Assembly (NCBI RefSeq): GCF_964340395.1
Contig: NC_135556.1
Coordinates: 15,080,910-15,144,909 of the forward strand
Source of the DNA: Glandiceps talaboti
Lineage: Eukaryota; Hemichordata; Enteropneusta; Spengelidae
Length of the DNA: 64,000 nucleotides
Reading direction: 5' to 3'
The position numbers and the translations under genes are program-made. Numbering within the stretch: the first letter of the stretch is position 1; each line of letters begins with the position of its first letter. This document shows positions 28,011-40,400 of this stretch, one piece after another. Under the pieces are notes generated by a model. The model searched no databases. It had not been told where the DNA came from and worked only from the letters and a program-made list of their open reading frames with translations.

Positions 28011-28779
28011 TTGATCCCCATCATAACATTGGTCGTTTAGTCCATGAGCAACAAGATTTTAACCACTGCTGCCTCCCAATCAACCAAGATGTACAAATAG
28101 TATCTGGTAGAATGAGAAGACACCTTGGTGCACAGTATGGATTTATGCACCTGGGGAGCTGTTATGCTATTACCGGTCTATGCTGGGGCAAATTACCATA
28201 TAAAATTATATTGGTTAATATTAATAAACCATACAATCAATATATTTCCAATATGAAATGTTGTCATTTTCATGATAATATATTGATGAGAAACTGGACT
28301 TTTTGTGTCACATGATTGGACGAATGGCTTACTAATCCAGGTTATGATGAACTCGTCATGACCTCACGTACCCAAGGGTCTAGTTGCCATGACAGCGATA
28401 ATCAAATCTGGGATGACGTCTCAGACAGATCAAACTGGGCCAATAATAAACGGAAAAAAGAAGTGAACTAAAAACCCGACTTGACCTGGTAAAACTAAAA
28501 TATTAGCTAGAAGCACCCTTTGAGAAATATTTGTTTACACGTCGATACATGATGATGACAGGGTGATTGAATGAATGGATGACTTCATGGTGCACTGATA
28601 GTGGTGCACGGTGATCGACTTTGCACTTTCCACGCCCACTGCGGACAACAATCATAAGTCAGTTTATCAGTGATGGCATTTCCATGCTACTTCCTAACAT
28701 AGACATTTTCATTTATTAACATCAGAATGTGCCCGCAGAACTACAAGACAATTGTTTCCAACAGATAAAGTCAGTACAA

Positions 28780-29065
28780 TATTGCCCCATTCGTACTGAC
28801 GTGACCTCGCTGCACGTAGTTTGTGTAACACACGTTGACATCCGGGTAAGTTGTGTCGTAAAACGGTCCATATTTAAAATGTTCATCTATATTCTCACAA
28901 AATAATCTCACTGTATTGTAAACAAAACTCAGCTTGAGTCTTCTGACATTTTGTGAAAAGATATCAGATATACATTTCCAAAGGAGGAAGAGAATCTTGA
29001 CTTTTTATGACTGCCCCCAAGTGGTACGTAACTGTCGTAAGTTCATTACAAAACTCAAAAGTACG
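28780..29065 (+). promoter_or_regulatory. ETFDH upstream region
   Basis: The DNA just before the start codon is richer in CpG than the intergenic stretch before it. It contains TGACGTGACCTC near 28797, a CRE-like site overlapping a nuclear-receptor-type half site. No TATA box is evident. Promoter status is inferred from position. Confidence 0.4.
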
Positions 29066-29099
29066 ATGGCGGCGATTCTAAAGCGTCCGAGCAAAACCG
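29066..29099 (+). CDS. ETFDH: ETFDH exon 1
   Basis: ATGGCGGCG start; [11 protein letters not shown], start of a basic mitochondrial presequence. Ends G|GTAAGT in phase 1. Confidence 0.85.
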
Positions 29100-31414
29100 G
29101 TAAGTAATACCAGGTATAATATAATGGAAGTACAACCTACATTCGATACTGATTTGTTTTGATTTGATCATTTTCGTATTAACTCAGTCTTAGAGTATTA
29201 ATACCTGTTTTGTATGGTTTGAGATCCCCAGCCACGTTGAACATAGGCAGTGCGTTTACGTACACATCGATGTCTCACAATCACATATCTAGAGTAGCCT
29301 CCCCGCATACACAAGTTTCAGTTAGGGTTTTTGTGCAGAAGAATGTATGTGAAGCCATGATGTTATATCGCATCATTCACAATTTTATGAATATAATTTG
29401 ATAAATATTGTTATTATGCGTGGTTTTAATTCATACATACATGTAGTTTGTCTCAAATGCTGTAACTCGTAACTTGGGAGTCCAGTTGGCGTTACGTCAC
29501 AAAATTAATGGGTATATTTAGGATTATAATAAAAAAAATAATAGATACACAAATAATAAATGAATAGGACAACAAAAACATTTTTTTTTCAGTTCAGTTG
29601 TTCACAGCATTCAAAAGAGCCATTGACGACTTCCAAATTCCATTAAATGAGTAACTGTCTATTTTGATTTTAGTACGTACCTTGTCTACATCATTGACTG
29701 AACTTTGACCCCAGTTTGACCGTTTGACCTTACCAAATAGGGTTAACCTGTGTGAATAATTAATCTCTGAAGACAAACCATAGACAATAGGTAGTGGAGG
29801 GGAAATTGTCAAGGACAAACATAACCATCCCAACAGCCACATATCACCAGTCAGGTTTTCTTGCTAATGTCAGGATTTGTTCAATTTTAAGTTTTAAGTT
29901 ATACCAAACCCAAATATTTTACATACCTTGAGAAGGTTTAATACTTGAAACAGTACTACGGATTTGGATTTTGCAGACCCAAATATTTTTTTAATATTTA
30001 CCAACATATGTCTAAAATTCAAGAGAAATATCATTGTTTGTGACTGTGTATTTCTTTATATTTTTGTTCTTTTTGTTCACATTCCTTTAAATTTATAGCA
30101 TTGAGTTTGTTAAATTCAAATCAGTTACTTGAAATGTTTATACTGGAGACAAGACCGGCATCATAATTAAAGCTAACTGATAAGATAGTCACTACTTTCA
30201 ATACAGTAGTCACATTATATCAATCATTTATATCTGCAGGATTTTGAACAAGCAATCAGCATGTGAACAATTCTCAGAAGTTTGTATTTTGAAAAGAAAG
30301 TTTAGTTTTCTTGGTCAAACAACATAAAGAATTACTTTATTTAATATTTTTTAAATACTATGTAATTTTGCTGATAGTCATGATAATAGATATGCAATGA
30401 AAACTATTGTAAGTTATCTGTTTGGCATATTATTAGATTTATAATCATAAAAAAAATGTAACAGCAGAAAGACAATATAGCAGTATTATGTCTTCAAGAT
30501 GTGGTAAAAACCTAGATGTGTGCATGTACATTTTTTTTTGTAGTTTGAACCATAGACCACCCCCACCCACCCACCCACCCAACACCACCACCTCCACCAC
30601 CACCACCACCACCACCACCACCACCACCACCATAGACACTCCACTTCTCTGTGGGTGGAGGGTCTATGTTGGAACTCAGCACATCAATTGGTTCATGTAT
30701 GATGTTGTTGTTTTTTTTGTAAGAGAGACATTAAACACATACAAATGTACATAAATAAACTACTGTACTGTTTTGTGTTTTTTATTTACTGGATACACTA
30801 TGTAACATTGATGTAAATTGATAAAATGATTGTCTTATGTTTTTGATTTTATAGTGTATACATTGCTTAGATCATCCAGTAGATGGTTATCCAGTGATGT
30901 TACAACACCTAAAATTACAACCCATTATAGCATAGTACCACGGGAAGGTGATGAAAGATGGAAAGGTAATGAAATCTTATAGTCTGGTATTCATCAAAAA
31001 TTGTAGTACTTTTGGCACAATTTCTCATTTCAATATGAAAGAAAAAATCTATAAATTAGGCCAAGAATTGTTTCTGGTCAGCATGCATCACTTAAATACC
31101 CCAAGTATGTCATGGGGTTCTGTCATAGTACTGACTCCAGCCATGACTGAAAACTTTCAGTGAATACTTAGTATGTATATCTTTGTCTGTAGATGTTGAT
31201 ATGGAGCGGTATGGTGATGAGGCCGATGTAGTAATTGTTGGTGGTGGTCCAGCTGGGTTATCAGCAGCTATAAGACTCAAACAGTTATGTGAAGAGAAAG
31301 GCACTGATCTCAGGGTTTGTTTGGTGGAAAAAGCTTCGGAAATAGGTAAGAACTAAGATTTAATCAAAATGCAATAACATGTTCTCAATATTTCTCTTAT
31401 TTTATTTATTTATT

Positions 31415-31453
<39 letters not shown>

Positions 31454-34400
31454 TTCATTCATTCATTCATTCATTTATTTATTTTGTGTGTCTGTTATAG
31501 AAAAAATGGACATACCTTTAAAATGTTAATGAAAAGTAGGACTCCCTAAACTATAGAAAATATATATAGAAATGTGTAAATATGGGTTATAATGAATTTT
31601 GAAACTGCTCTTTATGGTTAGGAAAAAATCATACTTGCTAGAAGTTTGCCCTATAAATAAAAAAAAACAAAATTATTGGGTCAAAATCAGAAAAACTGGT
31701 TTTCTTGTAAGTCACAACACAGTATAGGGGAACTTCAAATTGTTGTTGTTCTCAAGAAATTGCTGTGTTTTAGTGGTGCTCCAAATTTGCTTAGAGGGCA
31801 CACTGCTTACTAGCAGATATAGTGTACATATTTACTAGCGTACTATGAATATATATGTTCCATGATCTTGGCTCAAGTTTTGCATATTTCAGAGAATCGT
31901 TGTCACTTGTGGTACCATAACATGAGTGTGATCAATGATAGATAAGATTCTAAACTATAGTGATACATATTATGTATTTCATCAATTGACAGAATTATTG
32001 ATGAAGGTATCTCATTGGGGAGACCAGTGTTCAATGCAATATTGATAGCAGAGACCTCCTAATATTTTGTGAATTACACAGTAAAGTTTCTCAGTTGCAT
32101 AGACACTCTGAGATAAAGATAGTATGTTGATATGTTTTCTATGTATATATATATGTAGGTGGACATACTCTATCAGGTGCATGTCTAGAACCCCATGCAT
32201 TAAATGAACTCATACCAGACTGGAAGGAAAAAGGAGCACCACTTCATACACCTGTAAAAGAAGACAAATTTGGACTACTGACAGAGAAAAGAAGAATACC
32301 TATACCAATGCTCCCAGGTATTAAAGTACTTTGAATTGTGATATTGTACGTGTCCATGCTAGAAATGATTTGGTTTCTATCGTGGAGAACGTTTATTATA
32401 CAGGGATGAATGGGCTGTGTTGATAGTTACAATACAGTGGTTGAATCTGGTATTTATTGTGAACTTGAACATGTCAAGACTAGAAGTGATTTGGTTATTG
32501 TGGAAAATATTTATCGTATGTGTGAGTGAGGATATAGGGGCTGGTGTTGGTAGGCACAGGACATTAGCTGAATCATTGTTAGAAAATGAATGAAAGTGTT
32601 GAGAAATGGCCCCCGTTTTAGTTCATGTTTCATGATTTTCGTTGTATTATGTGTGTGAATGTGAACGTAGGGACTGTGTAGATAGTTACAGGACAGTGGT
32701 GGAATTTGATATTTTATTGTGAATTTGATCATGTCCAGGCGAGAAGTAATTTGGTTATTGTGAAGAACATATACATGTATAGTAGTGTTATATGGATATA
32801 GAGGTTGTGTTCGTAGTTACTAGACATTTGCTGGATCAGTCTTAGAAAATAGTAGTCTGTAACTTGTGTAAGGTACGCCGTGACGGGGCACCCTCAAACA
32901 TCAGGCAACCCCTAGTGAGAGGAGACCGATGAGGGTGAAAGGTCACGGTGTATCTTACAGTCTAAGAAAATAGATGAAAGTGTTAGAAAATGACCCTAAC
33001 CCCCAATTTTTTTTTCAAGGGGGTTTCAGGAAAGTAGTTACAATGGACTGACAGTCATAGATTCCATGGTACCTTGATATGAAATATTCACAATCAGAAA
33101 TAACCAGTGTACAACAGGTCTGTTGTACTGTTTTGTGAAAACAGGGGCTGGTACAAAGTCTTTACAGTGTAAAGTAGTGGTCAGTTGTCACAGTGAAACA
33201 ACAGGAATAGCTGTGAAGAAGCAGTGTGCTATATATTCTGACTTTTCAGAAAAACAAAAGATTCAATACTTTTGTAAGTGGGGGCGGGGCACATTTGAAA
33301 AGTCAATCAGCTAAAGTGTGTGCTAGACTTGTTCAATACTGTAGTATACATTTCAAATATTCCATTCTTGACCTGTTGTCATGTTTATTTATTGGTAAAG
33401 TTTCCAGAGTCAGGTTGTGTTGATTTATGTTCTTGCTTTGTATGCAAATTATAACTAACATATATATCAAGTTTTATCGCAGCACACTGGCATATGATCA
33501 GTTTGTATGTTAAATGCTCTCTGTATGAACTGTGCACAACAAGTGGAAATTATGTGTCATTCTGAATTGTACTTGAGCTTGAGCTATCTCCTTAATAATG
33601 CTGTACACTCCTCACATTATATCACAATATAATGAGGGGCAAGATCAATAGTTCAATGTAGGATAAAAGACTAAATTCTTTTACTGGGGGGTGAGGGGGG
33701 GGGGGGGGTTGAGCCATTTTACTTCTCATCATACAAAAATCAATTTTATTTATTTTTTAATGGAATCTGTTTCAAGTTTGTATCCCAAATATTGAAAAAT
33801 GGAAGAATTTTCGCTATAGTAAATGCATGGCACTAAAATACATTAAATTGTCAAAAATCGAACTATTTTATTCCTCACTACATAGTGTTTTTGTATTCAT
33901 AGCACTACATACTACTACACAGATTTAAAATTGTTTTGCTGTCTGAAACGATTTTGCAATTTTGGCCAATTTAGAATGGGGGGGGGGGGGGGGGGTGTGA
34001 AACCTAAATTAAGATTTCAGTTTTTTTATCCTACATTGAACTATTGATCTCGTCCCTAAACATATTATGTTCACAGTTGCAGTACCACATACGTACAACA
34101 CCCAAAAGTAAAATGAGTGTTTGTGTTAAAATTGTGTTATCATCAATTTGTAACTCCACCACTCTATTCCATCTTTCAAACACCTTTACACATACCAAAC
34201 ACTTCCATGTTTCCGTAAACATATGACCAAAATGTTTTCTTTGTTTTTATCGCTCAACTTACCAGACAAGAATACACAAACAAACAAACAAACATCTGAC
34301 TCTCCATCTATTCTCTTCCATACATACAAGACAGTACATTGCCAATGAATACTAAAAATTTCAATCATGTTTGCATCAAAGCAAATAGACTAACACATTG

Positions 34401-37400
34401 CATTGTTATTTATTTGTCTGTTGCTTCAAGTCTTTTTTTCCACAGGTGTTATAGAATTGCTTATTGCATGATGACATTATTGTTGGTGTACATGTCATGA
34501 AAGAACACAGACAGGAGTAAGAGTGGGTTCATTCCCTCTTTTAGAAGACAACACAGGTTTGGATAGTTTCTTAAAAGAAGGTGACCTTCCCAACGTTATG
34601 TTGTGTGAGTTTGATGGCATTGTACTTGTAACTGGTGTGCTTGCTGGGTTGGCTTCAGGAGGGTGCTACAAGTCGAGCCTGATTGCTTGGATATCATTAG
34701 CAGTTTTTGAATTAAATGAGCCCTGCTTTATGCAGGTGAAACCCACTGATTGCCTTAAAATTATTGATTTATGAAAATTCTGTACGTCAACTTTGACCGT
34801 AAGTGCCCTACTATGTTTTTTTACATCTAAAAGTCACAAAAGTTTGATATTAAATGAGTGTACACAAATGAGACATTTGATTGGTTCTCAAATAATTCAA
34901 AGGATTTCATTTTGATATTAACATGTTCTTTTTTCGTGATAAGCCAATATATGACAAAATTCATTGTCAAATTATTATTTTTGATAAAACCAATAAGGGT
35001 CAAATGGTAAAATTTAATATTACTGCAAATTTTGACAATTACAGAGTCAGTGGTTTGATTCACCTTATCGTCAATTTGGATGGTGTGTCTGAATTCCTAC
35101 AGCTTTGCATGTATGTTGAAACTAAAAGCAAGCTTAGCACCCTTCTGTGTATGGCATTGCCCAAGAAGTTCCCCAGTTATGCAACAAGGAACTAACATTG
35201 CAGCAGACCCTCCATCTTTCCTTCCCATAGGTCTTCCGATGAACAACCATGGTAATTACATCGTGAGACTAGGCAACTTGGTCAAGTGGTTAGGAGAGCA
35301 AGCTGAAGCCCTCGGTGTTGAGATTTATCCAGGTTATCCTGCAAGTGAGGTACGTACATTGCAAAAAATAAAAAATAAATGTGAAAAGTTTGTTATTGTA
35401 TGTAAATTAACAAACACTTTTACACATTTATTAATATTTTGCAATTTATTGAATTACAAACAAAGACTTGGCATATGTTGTTTCATTTTGATTTTTCAAG
35501 TAGGAAGCCATAATAAAATTGCTTATATATTAAAAATACGAAATAAATACCCAATCCATATGGCTGCTTCAACAAGCTTTTATTCTAGAACATCAGAATT
35601 ACAATGTAGAATTTTGTAGAATGATCACTAATCTTTCTCCATTCCATAGGTTCTTTTCCATGAAGATGGCAGTGTCAAGGGAATAGCTACTTCTGATGTA
35701 GGAATTGCTAAGGATGGTTCACCTAAGGTAGGATTGGTTGTCCTCTCAAACTTAGCAATCTCACCATATTAATAAGTTCTGATAATTGCTGTCATTCTTC
35801 TTGGCTATAAATCACCAGCATAGACTGAAAGTGTTGCCATAGATTACACCACTATTGTAGAGATCTTGGTCAAAAATTTGACTGTGTTTCGCATCAATTA
35901 ATTTTCAGGAACTCAAGTTATAGCTGCATTTTGTTGACTGCTTCATGTATGGCCATATGATTTAGCCCTCAATTTTCCTCATCTGGGGCGCCCTCGTGTG
36001 ACACTTTTGAAAATCACTGCAAGATGGGTAACTGATATATGACACATTGCAAGACTTCATCTTTATTGTGAATTATATTATAGCATTACCAATTCCAGTG
36101 AATTTTGTGACGTCATCGATGTACATTATTACTGATAATGTACTCCGTTATTGGGCATTGCGGCCCCGGAACGAGCATAACAATACAAGCTTTTTTGTTC
36201 TGTTTCTTCATACGACTAGGTATTTTTTCGAAATGCATGTTGTTACTTATGATTGTCATTTCTACTGTTTAAAAATACAACGCATTCATGAAACAAATTT
36301 GTGTTCACAGCAGTTCATTGGAGTGTATATGTGTGTGTACGTGTATGTACGTACGTGTGTCGCTATGATTAGTATTCAGCTTCCAGGCCGAACATGGCCG
36401 ACGATGTTCAGCGCTGTGTATATTATACGTTGTTTTGCGTTTCTCGGTCTACAAATTCACTGGAATTGGCAAAACTATAAAATAATAACAATAATGTACG
36501 TCCTCCTAGTCCATAATGGATGAAAGCAAACTTTGAACGACATAATGGGCGAGGCGACAGCCGCGCCCATTATGGAGTGCAAAGTTTGCTTTCGTCCATT
36601 ATGGGCTGGGAGGGCGTACATTATTGTTTAAATATACAGAACTACAGTACAACATTGAATATTTTGCAATGGAAGGATTTGAATACTTACCACTAAGTAT
36701 TGGACTCATTAATATGTTGCTTTGATTCAATAGGAAACATTTGAACGTGGTATGGAACTTCATGCCAAAGTCACAATATTTGGGGAAGGTTGCCATGGTC
36801 ACCTAGCCAAACAACTTTATAAAAAACTTGATTTACGTAAAGACTGCCAACCACAGACCTATGCTATAGGAATCAAAGAGGTAAGATCTCAGGCCTTAAG
36901 TTTCATCAACATATTTTGTAAGAAATTGGATACTAGTACATCACAGGAAAGGCGAATTTATTCAAGAAGTCGATGTACTTGTGAAGTAACAAATGTACAA
37001 TTTGTATCAGTTGACATGAAACTCTCTTCCTCGCTGTTTTATCTAGAATGTGTTGGTTCTTTTTGCATTACGGTAGTCCATATAAGTAAAAGCTTGTGTA
37101 TTATCACATGGCTTTTGATTTGATGAGTTTGTTCATCTCATTCTATAAAGCATATACTCCCAAACGAAATCCCAGTGCAGGTGATACAGTTCATAGCTTT
37201 CCAGTATAAGTGTTTGATGAACCGATCTACCTAACCTTTTAAGATAGTGAATGGCTATTTCAAATTTCATGTGGTGAGAAGATAGACCTAGTGTGTTTAC
37301 TACACATAAGGAATACTCTTAATCAAAATTTGCCTTGGTGGCGCTCTACTTCCTGTCTGTGTATACCTTGGGGGGTACACATGGTATAGGTTACTCAGTT

Positions 37401-40400
37401 AATCACAGCGCACTGCTGCTTTCCTTGATGTCTGAGCAATGCAAAAAACATTCCTGATATAGATTTCTACAGAATACTAAGGAACAAAGCGGTACAATGA
37501 GGTGATGATACCCCCAATTTGAGCGAGGGCGTTGTATTCTCAATTTCCTGTTTGCAGTCTGTAATGGCCTGTTAGAAATGATATCCCAGCAGGTAGTTTT
37601 CAAATCTATCAATTCTCTGTACCAGCAATAACATTTTATTTTGATTTATAGGTATGGGAAATAGATCCTGCAAAACACTTTCCAGGCCGAGTTGAACATA
37701 CTGTAGGATGGCCATTGGTAAGTACTCTTGTAAACCCCAATTCAGGCATTGTCCATCGTCCATCGAGGGTGGGAGTGGGGGTGGGGTATTACAATGGTTT
37801 CTATGTGTCTGTGCAGAGCCACTAATCACACCAAAATAAAATATTTACCTTCTCTCTATGAATATTTGTTTAACGTTGATATTTCAGTGATTTGGGTTAA
37901 TTTTATTCTCTCATAACTTTGCTGTGCATGAAATGACATTTGAAAATGACAATGTAACGTGAAGTACTGTATAATTTTTAAACCTCCCCCCCCCCCCCAA
38001 AAAAAAAAAAGGCTTATAGGACCATTCTTTTGTTCAGGACAGTTTTTCTATAGCTCTAACAGACAACTGGTTTTCAGGCCTAAATTTGAATCCTAATCCA
38101 AACTGCACCTTCTGAAGCTAAATGACTTTCTGTTAGCAGTACCAGTGATAACGACATGTGTATTTATTTCTCTCACAGAATCGTACTACATACGGAGGAT
38201 CCTTTCTCTATCACCTTGATGAGGGCAGTCCAATGATATCGCTAGGATTTGTAGTCGGGTTAGACTACACTAATCCATACATCAGTCCATTTAAAGAGTT
38301 CCAACGGTTCAAACATCATCCAACAATTCAACCAACCTTAGAAGGTGGAAAGAGAATATCATACGGTGCTAGGGCTCTCAATGAGGGAGGTTTTCAGGTG
38401 AGGTTACGATCCCATTTTGTAGGTCCACACTTTCTTTACCTCATTTCAAAGAGTAAAGAGAGAATACCATACACTGTTAGTGTCCTCATGAGGGAGGTTT
38501 TCAGGTAAAAACACCATCCCATACTTTAGTTCCACACTTTCTGTGCCTCATTTCAAAGGATGGATCGAGAATGCCATACTCTGTGTGTGCTTGTGCCCTC
38601 AACGATTGAGGTTTTCAGATAAGGCTATTAACCCATACTGTAGTTCTACACTTCCTATACCTAATTTCAAAAGATTGCAAGAGAATATTGTGACGATGCT
38701 AGGGCCCTCAATGGGGAAGGTTTTCAGAGAAGACCATCAGCAATATGCATTCCCAACTCCCCATCCCTGTCCCACCCTTGCCTATAAGAGGTCAATCATG
38801 AGTACAAGAATAAAACTAATACTGGTCAAAAAATATGTGTGATGTATTGATGTAATACGATATCACATGTTTCACCTGCTATTGTTGTATTTCACTTGAA
38901 ATTGCAGTCACCAATACTGTGGTCAAACATGTGAATGCACAGATGTTGCACTGATCTAATTTACTTTATTTTTGTCACTTGAGGGTGTAAGGGTAGAGAT
39001 ACTGTAACTGTAATATTAAAATGGTGCTAATAGTTGGTAAACACTACTGTGGCTTTAACCATCTCTTATGACCTACTAATATTGTACAAGATATGGCAAT
39101 CTAACTGTTGTGTTTTATACAGATGATATGTAGTAGCCTCTCTGTGTACCTAGAATTAAGATATAGCCACTTCGAATCGCAACATTGCAATTTCAGAATC
39201 TGTCCTCTTGATTTTGAAAAATATTGACTTGGTTGGAGATAAGTTTTTGTTTGTTTGTTAATTCCTGGCTCTCATTTCCAAGGATGTGTTTTGATTGGCT
39301 GTTGTCCAGGTGTTATTGATGCAATGAATACTAAAAATATATTCATGATTTATTCCAGTCTATCCCTAAGTTGGCATTCCCAGGTGGAGTACTGATTGGT
39401 TGTAGTCCTGGCTTTATGAATGTACCCAAGATCAAAGGAACACACACCGCAATGAAAAGTGGCATGATTGCTGCTGAAAGTATCTTTGAAAAACTTACCA
39501 ACGAGAATTTGACATCTGAAACGCAAGGTAGGAAACTTATGCATGGGGAATCTGATAACAGAAACTCAAGGTAGGAAAATTATGGGGGAATCTGAGACCA
39601 GAAACACAAGGTTGGAAAATTATTGGGGGATCTGATAACAGAAACACAAGGTAGGAAAATTATGGGGGGAATCTGATAACAGAAACACAAGGTAGGAAAA
39701 TTATGGGAATCTGAACAGAAACTCAAGGTAGGAAAATTATCGGAATTTGAGAACAGAAACACAAGGTCGAAAAATTATTGGGGGAATCTGATAACAGAAA
39801 CACAAGGCAGGGAACTTATGGGGAATCTGATGACAGAAACACAAGGTAGGAATCTTATGGGGAATCTGAGAACAGAACTCAAGGTGGGGAATCTTATATG
39901 GAAGTCAGAGAACAGAAACTGAAGGTAGGAAAATTATGGGGAATCTGATAACAGAAATGTGAGGTAGGAATCAAATGGGGAATCTGATATCAGGAACACA
40001 AGGTAGGAATCAAAATTGAAAGTAATGTTTGATCAGTATATTAAAGGTGGTGGCTTCTTTTAATACCATATCCCAAATGCCATTGTTTAATGCAAAACAG
40101 CGCCCTCAGTGGCTGAATGTGAAAGTTTTATCCAAGGCCAATGTGTGTGTTGTTTGTTTTTTGTTTACAACTAACCAAGCAAGTGGAGGGACAAGGTTTG
40201 ATAGACAAATACAAAGAGTGTGTCATAAATTATCATTGTGATTAGAATGCTACTGTTAGTTTTTGTATTGTTACGGGTACAGTTGTCTCCTTCGTGACAC
40301 CGTACATGAGAACATGCATTTAGCACAAGAACTATAAATAATAGTGTCTCATGAAAACCAACCATCTGTTATACAAAAGGTAGTAATTTACAGTCAAACA

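Larger units (their letters stand above)
22705..29065. other. ZDHHC 3' UTR and intergenic region
   Basis: No coding exon is supported between the ZDHHC stop and the ETFDH start. The segment contains the candidate polyadenylation site near 23.0 kb, two copies of a 257-bp repeat, one TIR element split by the second copy, and a dispersed repeat near 27.9 kb. CpG is scarce until about 28.3 kb and then rises toward the ETFDH start. Long minus-strand frames here show no family signature. Confidence 0.6.

Noticed and set aside
35080-35230. Plus-strand open frame running into ETFDH exon 5
   Set aside because: The reading frame is that of the intron, not of the exon's conserved protein; the acceptor CCCATAG at 35230 fits phase and homology.
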